Positions 34,489 through 43,192 of a stretch of 64,000 bases of DNA are shown here, piece by piece. The stretch is from Paraburkholderia sp. D15 (lineage in GTDB: Bacteria; Pseudomonadota; Gammaproteobacteria; Burkholderiales; Burkholderiaceae). The stretch spans positions 372,001 to 436,000 of the forward strand of contig NZ_CP110396.1 in the NCBI RefSeq assembly GCF_029910215.1, written 5' to 3'. A program made the position numbers and the translations under genes. The number at the start of each line of letters is the position of its first letter. Position 1 is the stretch's first letter. Below the pieces are notes generated by a model that saw nothing but the letters and a program-made list of their open reading frames with translations, did not search any database and was not told the origin of the DNA.

Positions 34489-35349
34489 TCAAGGCGTGAC
34501 GTCGGTCTTGAACCACTTGGTGGAGAGCTTCTTGACGGTGCCGTCGGCGAGCGCCGCGCTGATCGCGGTGTCGAACTTCGCCTTCAGGTCGGCGTCCTGC
34601 TTGCGGAACGCGAGGCCTTCGCCCGGCCCCCAGATCGGGCCGCCGATCTTCGGACCAGCCATCGAGATCGACGCGGTTTCCTTCTTGTCGATGTTGGCGG
34701 CGTAGTAGGTCACGTCGTCGAACGACGCGTCGATGCGGCCGTTCGCCAGGTCGAGATCGCGCTCGGGCGAAGTCTTGTAGACGCGGATCGTGGCGATGTC
34801 CTTGAAGCCGTCGTTGATGAACTTCGTGTAGACCGTGCCCGATTGAATGCCGATGGTGCGGCCCTTCAGTTGCTTGCGCAGCGCGTCGACGGTCGGCTGG
34901 TCGGCTTTCGGATCGCCCGACAGCTTGACGACGCCAGCGCCCGGCGCGGCTTTCGGCAGCACCTTGGTATCGGCCACCGCGAAGGTGGCCGGCGTGGCCG
35001 CGTACGGCTTCGAGAAGGCGATGATTTTTTCACGCTCCGGCGTGATCGAGATCGCGTCCATCAGGACGTCGAACTTGCCCGCCTGCAAGCCCGGAATCAT
35101 GCCGTCCCAGTCCTGCGCGACGAGATTGCATTGCAGCTTGATGCGCTCGCACAGATTCGCGACCAGTTCCGGTTCGAAGCCACCCAGCTTGCCGCCCGGC
35201 AAGGTCAGGTTCCACGGCGCGTAACCGCCTTCCAGCGCGATCGTCACCGTCTTCCAGTCCTTGGCCTCGGCCGGTGCCGAAAACATGGCCGCGGCGCCGA
35301 GCACGGCGCCGATCAATGCTGTTGCTAACGTCGTGCGCTTCACTTTCAC
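34489..35349 (-). CDS. polar-amino-acid ABC transporter substrate-binding protein (HisJ/ArgT group)
   Basis: A 286-residue periplasmic protein with a signal peptide of about 29 residues (LIGAVLGAAAMFSAPAEA). The mature chain starts KDWKTVTIALEGGYAPWNL and carries DVLMDAISITPEREKIIAFSKPYAATPATFAV and the SGTVYTKFI and IDASFDDVTYYA segments of the lysine/arginine/ornithine/octopine group. It is the first gene of the six-gene minus-strand operon. A TTGTATAGACAA operator-like site sits 59 bases upstream of its start. Ligand specificity cannot be read; residues that bind the side chain need modelling. Confidence 0.9.
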   Translation of the reverse strand: MKVKRTTLATALIGAVLGAAAMFSAPAEAKDWKTVTIALEGGYAPWNLTLPGGKLGGFEPELVANLCERIKLQCNLVAQDWDGMIPGLQAGKFDVLMDAISITPEREKIIAFSKPYAATPATFAVADTKVLPKAAPGAGVVKLSGDPKADQPTVDALRKQLKGRTIGIQSGTVYTKFINDGFKDIATIRVYKTSPERDLDLANGRIDASFDDVTYYAANIDKKETASISMAGPKIGGPIWGPGEGLAFRKQDADLKAKFDTAISAALADGTVKKLSTKWFKTDVTP

Positions 35350-35407
35350 GTCGAAACTCCTTGGATTGAGGAAACCGTCGAACCGAATGTTTTAACCAAC
35401 GCCGAAT

Positions 35408-35420
35408 TTGTATAGACAAG
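35408..35420. promoter_or_regulatory. HutC-type operator before the minus-strand transporter/lyase operon
   Basis: TTGTATAGACAAG is an almost perfect inverted repeat of TTGT/ACAA with a TATAG centre and matches the known style of HutC-family operators. It lies 59 bases upstream of the binding-protein start, a typical repressor position. Confidence 0.65.
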
Positions 35421-35589
35421 CTTGCACGAGTCAAAAAGCGGTCGCAAGGGCTGACGCATAAAAATGCGCGAATCATCGGGTAAGCCCCTAGAAATGGCTT
35501 GCCATGGGGCTTCGCGGGGTTCCATGGAGTGGAACATTTGTTACGGGAAGATTGTGACGCGCGTGACAAGCGCATCAGCGCGGTGCATT

Positions 35590-35601
35590 TTGTCTAGACA
35601 G
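35590..35601. promoter_or_regulatory. second UTRA-type operator-like palindrome
   Basis: TTGTCTAGACAG has a perfect ten-base palindromic core TGTCTAGACA, the pattern recognised by several UTRA regulators. It lies 241 bases before the binding-protein gene and 54 bases after the convergently placed methyltransferase-side end, inside the 305-base region 35350-35654. Confidence 0.5.
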
Positions 35602-35654
35602 GTTCGTGCGTAATGAACCAGAAGGGGGCGAGGAAACAGACGCCGGTGCGCGCG

Positions 35655-36335
35655 CTACCAGATGCGCGGCACGAACCGGTAGCGCACGCGCGCCGCGTAG
35701 TCGGTATAGCCGTCGAGTTGGGCGCGCAGCACGCCCTCTTCCTTCACCGCGCGCCAGCCGATGCCGGCCACCATCACCGGCACGCACGCAAGCCCCCACC
35801 ACGAGCCGAGCAGCAAGGGCGTACCGACGAACAGAAACAGCGCGGCGCAATACATCGGGTGACGCACATACGCGTAGGGACCGCTATCGATCACCTTGTG
35901 GCCGCGACCCGTCTGGATCTTCACGACCGGCGCGGCATAGCTGTTGGCGCGAAACACCGCGCGACACATCAGCAGACAGACGACGATGCACAGCGACCCC
36001 AGGCTCATGAGGGCCACGGGAAACGGCGGCGACCAGTGAAAGCGCATCGCGTCGAGCGCCATCACCACCAGCCACACGCACCACGCGACCGACACGCCCA
36101 CCATGAACACCCGGTCCCAGCGGCTTTGCTGTGTCTGCACGATCGGCGCGAGCCGTTCGGCGAGGAGACCCGGATCGTGACGCGAGAGCCACAACCCGAT
36201 CCACAGACTCAACGCGCCCACCTCGATCAGATACCACCAGGCGGCCGGCCACGCGAACGTGCCGGCCACGCCGAACAACAACGCGCCCATGCCCGCGAGC
36301 CAGACGACCGTTTGCAGAATGAGGCGTTTGATCAT
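35655..36335 (-). CDS. isoprenylcysteine-carboxyl-methyltransferase-family membrane protein
   Basis: A 226-residue integral membrane protein with about six helices. The conserved SAM-binding signature GPYAYVRHPMYCAALFLFVGTPLLLGSWWGL sits at about 155-185, with KEEGVLRAQLDGYTDYAARVRYRFVPRIW at the end, as in ICMT/PEMT-like bacterial methyltransferases. Bacterial members have few defined substrates (phospholipids or small thiols). It has no obvious operon partner; the NAT gene upstream is in the same direction, 61 bases away. Confidence 0.8.
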   Translation of the reverse strand: MIKRLILQTVVWLAGMGALLFGVAGTFAWPAAWWYLIEVGALSLWIGLWLSRHDPGLLAERLAPIVQTQQSRWDRVFMVGVSVAWCVWLVVMALDAMRFHWSPPFPVALMSLGSLCIVVCLLMCRAVFRANSYAAPVVKIQTGRGHKVIDSGPYAYVRHPMYCAALFLFVGTPLLLGSWWGLACVPVMVAGIGWRAVKEEGVLRAQLDGYTDYAARVRYRFVPRIW

Positions 36336-36396
36336 GGCGGCGGGTGGAATAGTTAGCGGGAGGCGCAGGGGCGATCGCGCCGTGACCGGGCTGTCG

Positions 36397-37263
36397 TCAA
36401 ACCGCGCCGCCGTTTTCGTTTTCGTTTTCGGTGGCCGCTTGCGGCGTACGCACGCGGTTGAATACGTCGACGAGATCGATGTCGCCGGTATTCAGCCCGA
36501 AACGCTCGCGCAGACACGCGGCAAACTCGTCCGCGTTCGTGAGCTGGTGTTGCCTGACGATCTCGCCGCTGCCGCTGCGTTCGTTCAGGTGATCGTTGAG
36601 CAGCGTGAGCCGCGCGCCGTCGATCACGCGGCAGACGATCAGATTGCTCGCGAAGATCGCTTCGGGCGAGGTGGACGTGTACCAGTTCGACGTCTCATAG
36701 TCGATCCACTCGACCGGTTGCAGATCGATCCGGTAGACCCGCGCCCAGCTCTCGTCGCGCGATTGCACTTCGAGGAAGAGCGCGTTGCGCGATGCATCCG
36801 CGAGACGGAACGTGCCGAGCGGCGTGGCTTGCGCGAGCCCCACGGTCAGACGCAGCGGCGCGGTCAACGTGACGCTGCCGAAGCCGACGTCGGCGATCCA
36901 CGGCTCGTCGTCGATGTCGACGCGCAGCACCATGTGCGAGCGCGGCGTGATCGCGTCGGGCTCGCGGCCCCACACCACTCGCCCGATCAGCGGCGTGACC
37001 TTGAAGCCGAGTTGCATCAGCACGTCGGCGAACAACGCGTTCTGCTCGAAGCAATAACCGCCGCGACGGTCGGTGACGAGCTTGCGCTCGACCGATTCGA
37101 GATCGAGCTTCACCGGACGGCGCGTGAACGGATTCAGACTCTCGAACGGGATCGCGCGCGGATGCAGCCCATGCAATGCCCGCAGCACGTCAAGCGTGGC
37201 CGCGCGCGGACCGTCGTAGCCAATGCGCGCGAAGTAGTTGTCCAGACTCACGGTATGCGACAT
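36397..37263 (-). CDS. arylamine N-acetyltransferase
   Basis: A 288-residue NAT. The catalytic triad is visible as Cys71 (RRGGYCFEQN), His110 (SHMVLRV) and Asp125 (WIADVGFGS), almost the same spacing as in well-known NATs. The enzyme transfers acetyl from acetyl-CoA to arylamines or hydrazines in the cytoplasm. ATG 37263 fits family length and has AAGAGA upstream; the frame is open for 22 more codons. The C-terminus is Asn/Glu-rich. No substrate clue from neighbours. Confidence 0.92.
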   Translation of the reverse strand: MSHTVSLDNYFARIGYDGPRAATLDVLRALHGLHPRAIPFESLNPFTRRPVKLDLESVERKLVTDRRGGYCFEQNALFADVLMQLGFKVTPLIGRVVWGREPDAITPRSHMVLRVDIDDEPWIADVGFGSVTLTAPLRLTVGLAQATPLGTFRLADASRNALFLEVQSRDESWARVYRIDLQPVEWIDYETSNWYTSTSPEAIFASNLIVCRVIDGARLTLLNDHLNERSGSGEIVRQHQLTNADEFAACLRERFGLNTGDIDLVDVFNRVRTPQAATENENENGGAV

Positions 37264-37610
37264 CGATCTCTTCCAGATAAGGTTGAAGCAATCGGCGGCG
37301 ACAGCGCGATCGACGCAGCCGGCCGCCATCCCGGCAGACGATCATAGCCGCTTTCATTGACCCTTCGACACTTGGGTGTTTTGCCGTCGCGCGCCAGGTT
37401 TACGTCGTGTCCGCGCAACAGACGCGCGAGGATCGCGAGCTTTGATCTTCCGCAAGCGGTATCGGTCTCGATGCCGTTAATAAATCCCAGGCAAAGCGCA
37501 TTGAATAGACCACATCAATACATTTTTATTACGTTTAAATTTATTTTTCATTACGCACAAATAGCCGTTAATAGCAGTCCGTAAAGATCGACGTTACATG
37601 TCAGTAATAT

Positions 37611-37663
37611 TGATGCGAATCGTTCTCATTTGTGTTGACGCACCTATTTCGCATGCGTACGAT
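37611..37663 (+). promoter_or_regulatory. Fur box and promoter of the iron module
   Basis: TGATGCGAATCGTTCTCATTT (written here in two parts: TGATGCGAAT at 37611-37620 and CGTTCTCATTT at 37621-37631) resembles Burkholderia Fur sites. Directly after it TTGACG (37635-37640) and TACGAT (37658-37663) form a promoter with a 17-base spacer. The leader to the porin start would be about 105 bases. The rest of the 511-base region 37264-37774 is AT-rich around 37500-37570 with no gene. Confidence 0.6.
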
Positions 37664-37774
37664 CTCGCCATCTGCCTTGCCTGGCGTCGCGAACCGGCAT
37701 CGCAATCGCGGTGGAGACAGCTCTGTCCTGCCGAGGTGCTCCGATCAGTCGATACAACACAAATAAGGATTTCG

Positions 37775-39298
37775 ATGAAGTTCGCCCAACTCAACGGACC
37801 CGCTGTTCAAGCGCGTCCGCTTCGCGATTTCGCCTTGAGCGCCGGCGCGCTTCGCCGTTCGCGCATGCCCGCCATGCGACGCGTCGCGCTTTGCACCGCA
37901 TTTGCGTGGACCTCGCTGACCGCCGGCGTGACGATGGCTGCCGCCAATCCCGATGCCACGCCCGAAGCGCCCGAAGCCGACCTGAACATTCAGGCAACCC
38001 AGACCAATCAGTGGACCGGTTTCTGGAACCGCCAGCAAATGCTCGGCGACATCGGCGGTCTGCGCCCGTGGCTCGGCAAGTACGGCGTGACGCTGCAACT
38101 CACCGAGACCAGCGAAGTGCTGTCGAATCTGCGTGGCGGCCTCGCACGCGGCGCGGACTACGACGGCCTCACCACCGCCACCGTGCAGATGGATACGCAG
38201 AAGGCCTTCGGTCTGCCGGGCGGTCTGTTCAACGTCAGCGCGCTGCAGATTCACGGCGCGAACCTCAGCGCGAACAAGCTCGGCACGTTGAACACGGCAA
38301 GCGGCATCGAAGCGCAGGACACCACCCGCCTGTGGGAGTTGTGGTATCAGCAGTCGTTCCTGAACAAGCGCATCGACGTGAAGGTCGGTCAGCAAAGTAT
38401 CGACCAGGAATTCATCACCAGCACGAACTCCGCGCTGTTCGTCAACACGATGTTCGGCTGGCCCGCGCTGCCCTCGTACGACATGCCGTCGGGCGGCCCG
38501 GCCTATCCGCTGTCCGATCTCGGCGTGCGCGTGCGCGGCCAGATCACGCCGACGTTGACCGCGCTGGCCGGCGTATTCGACGGCGATCCGCTCGGCAACA
38601 ACCCGAACAACAAGAGCGGCACCAACTTCAACCTGCACAACGGCACGCTGTTCATCGGCGAGTTGCAGTACGCGCTGAACCAGCCTTCCGACGGCGAAAT
38701 GGTCGGCATGGGCGGCGGCGGTCTGCCGGGCACGTATAAGGTCGGCGTCTGGTACAACAACGGCAGCTTCGCCGACCAGCGTTTCGACAACACCGGCCTG
38801 TCGCTCGCGAACCCGGCCTCGAGCGGCGTCGCGCAGAATCACCATGGCGACTACAGCTTCTACGCCGTGGCCGACCAGATGATCTGGCGCCCGGACCCGG
38901 ACGAGCCGCGCAGCCTGAACGTGTTCGCGCGCGTGATGGGCGCGCCCGGCGACCGCAATCTGGTGAGCGTGGCGGCGAACGTCGGCGTCGTGCTGAAGGC
39001 GCCGTTCGCGGGCCGCGACAACGACAGCGCCGGTATCGCGCTGACGTACATCAAGATCGGTAACCACGCCAACGGCCTCGACCAGGACAATCTGGCATTC
39101 AGCGGCGGCCCGTACGGCGTGCGCACCAGCGAAACCACGCTGGAAGCCACCTATCAGTATCAGGTCAATCCGTGGTGGCAGTTGCAGGCGGACGCGCAAT
39201 ACACGTTCAACGCCGGCGCCGGCCAGAACCCGAGCGACCCGACGCAGCCGCTGCGCAATACGTTCGTCGTCGGCGTGCGCACCAACATCACGTTCTGA
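37775..39298 (+). CDS. OprB-like carbohydrate porin family protein
   Basis: A 507-residue outer-membrane protein. ATG 37775 has AAGGAT seven bases upstream. The first 30 residues are basic, then MRRVALCTAFAWTSLTAGVTMAAA forms the signal peptide. The mature part has the OprB-like opening (TGFWNRQQMLGDIGGLRPWLGKYGVTLQLTETSEVLSN in outline), LWELWYQQSFLNKRIDVKVGQQSIDQEF, and ends with a C-terminal Phe (RTNITF) as porins do. Although OprB porins pass sugars, this one heads an iron-transport transcription unit behind a Fur box, so it may admit an iron chelate. Substrate is inferred only. Confidence 0.82.
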   Translation: MKFAQLNGPAVQARPLRDFALSAGALRRSRMPAMRRVALCTAFAWTSLTAGVTMAAANPDATPEAPEADLNIQATQTNQWTGFWNRQQMLGDIGGLRPWLGKYGVTLQLTETSEVLSNLRGGLARGADYDGLTTATVQMDTQKAFGLPGGLFNVSALQIHGANLSANKLGTLNTASGIEAQDTTRLWELWYQQSFLNKRIDVKVGQQSIDQEFITSTNSALFVNTMFGWPALPSYDMPSGGPAYPLSDLGVRVRGQITPTLTALAGVFDGDPLGNNPNNKSGTNFNLHNGTLFIGELQYALNQPSDGEMVGMGGGGLPGTYKVGVWYNNGSFADQRFDNTGLSLANPASSGVAQNHHGDYSFYAVADQMIWRPDPDEPRSLNVFARVMGAPGDRNLVSVAANVGVVLKAPFAGRDNDSAGIALTYIKIGNHANGLDQDNLAFSGGPYGVRTSETTLEATYQYQVNPWWQLQADAQYTFNAGAGQNPSDPTQPLRNTFVVGVRTNITF

Positions 39299-39398
39299 TG
39301 CCGCTCGCGCCCAACTTACACGCTACCTATCCATCGAATCCCATGCTTTCGATCATGACCGCAAACTTCGCTTTGTGCGCCCGCACGGAGATCCAATC

Positions 39399-40550
39399 AT
39401 GAAGCAACCCTCGCGCCTGTTTTCGCCGCGCGCCGCGCGGGCCCTGATCGCCACCGCCGCGGGCGCCGTCGCGCTCGCCGCCGCCGGCACCGCGCTCGCC
39501 GAGCCGCAAGGTTTCCTCGAAACCATCAAGCACCACACCACGCTGATCAACACCGTGCCGGGCAACGGCGACCAGAACCCGTACGCGGTCGTGGTCGCAC
39601 CGGTCAGCGCGGGCACCGTCAAGAAGGGCGACGTGCTGGTGGGCAACTTCAACAACTCGACCAACCTGCAGGGCACCGGCAGCACGATCATCAACTACCA
39701 TCCGGACACCAAGGAAATGACGGTGTTCGCGACGGTGCCGCGCGATCTGAAGGCATGCCCGGGCGGCATCGGCCTGTCGACCGCGATGACCATGCTGAAA
39801 TCGGGCTACGTGATCGTCGGCAGCACGCCGAGCAATGACGGCACCACCGGCACCAAGGGCGCCGGCTGCCTGATCGTGATCGATCCGCAAGGCAAGGTCG
39901 CTTCGACCATCACCAGCCCGAACATCAACGATCCGTGGGGCAACATGGCGGTCGTCGACAACGGTTCGAGCGCGACGCTGTTCGTCAGCAACGCCGGCTT
40001 CGGTGTGGGCGGCGCGGACGGCAATCCGCCGGTATTCAAGCAGGCCACCGTGCTGCGTCTGGACCTCGACGTGCCGGCCGGCAAGCCGCCCGTCGTGAAG
40101 CAGGAAACCGTGGTGGGCAGCGGCTTCGGCGCACAGGCCGACAAGGGCGTGTTCCTCGTCGGGCCGACCGGCCTCGCGCTGTCGGGCGACCAGAAACTGC
40201 TGTACGTGTCCGACGCGATCGGCAACCGCGTGACCGAGATCGACGAACCGATGACGCGCGACACCAGCGCCGGCGTCGGCCGCCAGCTGACCGCCGACGG
40301 CCTGCTGCACCGCCCGCTCGCGATGGTCACGGCGCCCAACGGCCACCTGCTGGTCACCAACGCGCTGAACGGCCAGATCGTCGAAATCGACCCGGCTACC
40401 GGCAGGCAGATTTACGCGCGCTGGATCGACACCGATAAGGCACAATCGCCCCCGGGCAATGGCGACCTGTTCGGTCTCGCCCTGACGCCGGAAGGCGACG
40501 GTTTCTACTATGTCCAGGACGACGTGAACACGTTGGTCCTCGCGAAGTAA
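39399..40550 (+). CDS. exported NHL/beta-propeller protein
   Basis: A 383-residue protein with an N-terminal signal peptide (about 1-34, ARALIATAAGAVALAAAGTALA). The rest shows repeated blades, e.g. NPYAVVVAPVSAGTVKKGDVLVGNFNN, PTGLALSGDQKLLYVSDAIGNRVTEID and RPLAMVTAPNGHLLVTNALNGQIVEIDPATGR, as in NHL/YncE-like beta-propellers. No catalytic motif is recognised. GGAG precedes ATG 39399. It lies between the porin and the peroxidase in one unit; a periplasmic docking or metal-chelate-binding role is a guess. Confidence 0.8.
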   Translation: MKQPSRLFSPRAARALIATAAGAVALAAAGTALAEPQGFLETIKHHTTLINTVPGNGDQNPYAVVVAPVSAGTVKKGDVLVGNFNNSTNLQGTGSTIINYHPDTKEMTVFATVPRDLKACPGGIGLSTAMTMLKSGYVIVGSTPSNDGTTGTKGAGCLIVIDPQGKVASTITSPNINDPWGNMAVVDNGSSATLFVSNAGFGVGGADGNPPVFKQATVLRLDLDVPAGKPPVVKQETVVGSGFGAQADKGVFLVGPTGLALSGDQKLLYVSDAIGNRVTEIDEPMTRDTSAGVGRQLTADGLLHRPLAMVTAPNGHLLVTNALNGQIVEIDPATGRQIYARWIDTDKAQSPPGNGDLFGLALTPEGDGFYYVQDDVNTLVLAK

Positions 40551-40587
40551 GCAAAACACCACGCAGCGAATTGAAGGTGAAGTAGCC

Positions 40588-42027
40588 ATGGCACACGATC
40601 AACCCCCGCGGCCCTCACGGCGCGGTTTTCTGAAGGCGGGCGGCGCCGCGGTGGCCGCCGGCGCGAGTCTCGGCGCGGCGCAAACCGCCCAGGCCGCGCT
40701 CGCCAGAACGCCGGCGCACAGCGCCGACCCACAGCAGCAGGTCGAACCGTTCTACGGTTTGCATCAAGGCGGCATCGTCACGCCGCAGCAGAGCCACACG
40801 TACGTGGCCGCGCTCGATCTGACGACCGCCAAACGCGAAGACGTGATCGCGTTGCTGCGCGCCTGGACCGAGGCCGCCGCGCGCATGACGCAGGGCAATA
40901 CGGCCGCGCCCTTGCCTGCCGCTGCTACCACGGGCGCCGCGGCGAAATCCGCGCAGTCCGGCGGTAAGGGCGACGCCGGTGGCACGAGTGGCGCGAGCGC
41001 CGATGTCGCGATGAGCACCAGCCCCGACGCCGGCGACAACTACGCGAACGCCGGCAACTACAGCCAGACCAACACCAAGGCCGCGCCGGATTCCGGCGAC
41101 ATCCTCGGTCTCGGTCCGTGCGGCCTGACGATCACGTTCGGCTTCGGCCCGGGTCTGTTCACCAAGGACGGCAAGGACCGCTACGGCCTCGCCGCGCGCC
41201 GCCCCGCCGCGCTCGTCGATCTGCCGCGCTTTAACGGCGATCAGCTGATCGAGCAGAAGACCGGCGGCGACCTGTTCATCCAGGCCTGCGCGAACGACCA
41301 GCAGGTCGCGTTTCACGCGGTCCGGCAACTGGCGCGTCTGGCCAACGGCACCGCGGTGATGCGCTGGGGCCAGTCCGGTTTCCTGTCGGGTCCGCGCGGT
41401 CAGACGCCGCGCAATCTGATGGGCTTCAAGGACGGCACCAACAACCCGTCCACCGCGAAGCCGCAGTTGATGAACCAGTTCGTGTGGGCCGGCGCCACCG
41501 CCGACGCACCGTGGATGGAAGGCGGCACCTACACCGTGGTACGGCGCATCCGCATCACGCTCGAACACTGGGACAACACCGAGGTGGACTTCCAGGAGCA
41601 GGTGTTCGGCCGTCACAAGTACAGCGGCGCGCCGATCGGCAAGAAGAACGAGTTCGACGCGGTCGACCTGAAGGAAGAAGACAAGGACGGCAATCCGGTG
41701 ATTCCGGAGAACTCGCACGTGCGTCTGTCGAATCAGGCGAGCAACAACGGCGCGCAGATTCTGCGCCGTTCGTATTCGTACAACGACGGCACGAACTTCT
41801 ACATCGAGCGCTGGCCGCCATGGCGTCAGGAAACGGAATACGACGCGGGGCTGATTTTCGTCGCTCACCAGAGCGACCCGCGTACCGGCTTCATTCCGAT
41901 CAACGACAGGCTCGCGAAGTTCGACCTGATGAACCAGTTCACGACCCACGTCGGCAGCGCGGTGTTCGCGGTGCCGCCGGGGGCGAAGCCGGGTTCGTAT
42001 ATCGGCGCGGGGCTGTTCGAGGCTTGA
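40588..42027 (+). CDS. Tat-exported DyP-type peroxidase (EfeB-like)
   Basis: A 479-residue heme peroxidase. The twin-arginine signal SRRGFLKAGGAAVAAGA lies at residues 10-26. The DyP signature GFKDGTNNP (catalytic Asp) is near residue 280, and VQEQVFGRHKYSGAPIG-type and YNDGTNFYIERWPPWRQETEYDAGLIFVAHQSDPR segments follow; a proximal heme His lies in NSHVRLSN. EfeB proteins are periplasmic and are linked to iron acquisition. Residues about 110-170 are a low-complexity Gly/Ala/Asn insert not usual for the family. It has 37 bases to the preceding propeller gene. Confidence 0.9.
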   Translation: MAHDQPPRPSRRGFLKAGGAAVAAGASLGAAQTAQAALARTPAHSADPQQQVEPFYGLHQGGIVTPQQSHTYVAALDLTTAKREDVIALLRAWTEAAARMTQGNTAAPLPAAATTGAAAKSAQSGGKGDAGGTSGASADVAMSTSPDAGDNYANAGNYSQTNTKAAPDSGDILGLGPCGLTITFGFGPGLFTKDGKDRYGLAARRPAALVDLPRFNGDQLIEQKTGGDLFIQACANDQQVAFHAVRQLARLANGTAVMRWGQSGFLSGPRGQTPRNLMGFKDGTNNPSTAKPQLMNQFVWAGATADAPWMEGGTYTVVRRIRITLEHWDNTEVDFQEQVFGRHKYSGAPIGKKNEFDAVDLKEEDKDGNPVIPENSHVRLSNQASNNGAQILRRSYSYNDGTNFYIERWPPWRQETEYDAGLIFVAHQSDPRTGFIPINDRLAKFDLMNQFTTHVGSAVFAVPPGAKPGSYIGAGLFEA

Positions 42028-42160
42028 CGCCTCCACGTCGTGCTACGCAATGCAATGCGGTGAGCCGGCGGCCTTCGGGCCGTCGTGCGGAACACACGGA
42101 AAACGTAGAACACGCAGCATCGGCAGATCAACAACACCATCACCAACGGAACACAGGATC

Positions 42161-43192
42161 ATGGCTCAAACTGGGTTTGGCACGCGCCTGCGCCTCATCG
42201 GCAGCGCGGTGGCGCTCTCGCTCGCCGCTTTCGCAACGTTGCCCTCGGCGGCGCAAGCCGCGTCGATCACGCTCTACAACGCGCAGCACGAACAGGTCGT
42301 GAACCTGCTCGCGAAAGACTTCGAAAAGCAGTCGGGCATCTCGGTGAAGATCCGCAACGGCGAAGGCCCGGCGATGGCCGCGCAGATCGTCGCGGAAGGC
42401 TCGGCGACGCCGGCCGACGTGTACTTCACGGAAAACTCGCCCGAGCTGATGCTGCTCGAGGAGAAGGGTCTGCTGAGCAAGGTGGACAGCGCGACGCTCG
42501 CCACCGTGCCGGCGCGCTTCAGCTCGCCGGCGGGCGATTGGGTCGGCGTGACGGCGCGTGAAAACGTGCTGGCCTACAACACCACCAAGCTGCAGGCATC
42601 GCAACTGCCGCAATCGCTGTTCGATCTGGCCAGGCCGGAATGGAAGGGCAAGGTCGGCATCGCGCCGAGCGACGGCGACTTCCTGCCGCTGGTGAGCGCC
42701 GTGCTCGCGTTGAAGGGCGAAGCGCAAACGGTGCAGTGGCTCAAGGGCCTGAAAGCCAACGCGCAACTCTTCGACGACGACGAAGGCGTGGTGGCCGCCG
42801 TCAATCGCGGCGCGGTCGCGACCGGTCTGATCAACAACTACTACTGGGCGCGCCTGCACGCCGAAATCGGCGACGGCAAGACCCGCAGCGCGCTCTATCA
42901 CTTCGGCAACGGCGACGCCGGCGCCGCGGTCAACGTGTCGGGCGCGGCCGTGCTGAAGTCCGCGCACAACGCGGACGGCGCGCAGAAGTTCCTCGCGTAT
43001 CTGGTCAGCGACCGCGCGCAGCAACTGATGGCGAACAGCCACGTGATGTTCGAATATCCGCTGCACGCAGGCGTCGCGCCGGACCCGATCCTCAAGCCGT
43101 TCGCTGAACTGAAGCCGCCCGCGCTCACCGTCGAGCAGCTCGGCGACGACAGCCAGGCCGGCAAACTGCTTCGTCAGGCGGGTCTGCTGTAA
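42161..43192 (+). CDS. ferric iron ABC transporter substrate-binding protein (FbpA-like)
   Basis: A 343-residue periplasmic iron-binding protein. The signal peptide is residues 1-33 (LIGSAVALSLAAFATLPSAAQA). The mature chain starts ASITLYNAQHEQVVNLLAKDFEKQSGI, then VYFTENSPELMLLEEKGLL and the tyrosine-containing INNYYWARLH, the iron-coordinating Tyr pair of FbpA/FutA proteins. AGGAT precedes ATG 42161. It is 133 bases from the peroxidase gene; its stop is immediately followed by the permease start. Confidence 0.9.
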   Translation: MAQTGFGTRLRLIGSAVALSLAAFATLPSAAQAASITLYNAQHEQVVNLLAKDFEKQSGISVKIRNGEGPAMAAQIVAEGSATPADVYFTENSPELMLLEEKGLLSKVDSATLATVPARFSSPAGDWVGVTARENVLAYNTTKLQASQLPQSLFDLARPEWKGKVGIAPSDGDFLPLVSAVLALKGEAQTVQWLKGLKANAQLFDDDEGVVAAVNRGAVATGLINNYYWARLHAEIGDGKTRSALYHFGNGDAGAAVNVSGAAVLKSAHNADGAQKFLAYLVSDRAQQLMANSHVMFEYPLHAGVAPDPILKPFAELKPPALTVEQLGDDSQAGKLLRQAGLL

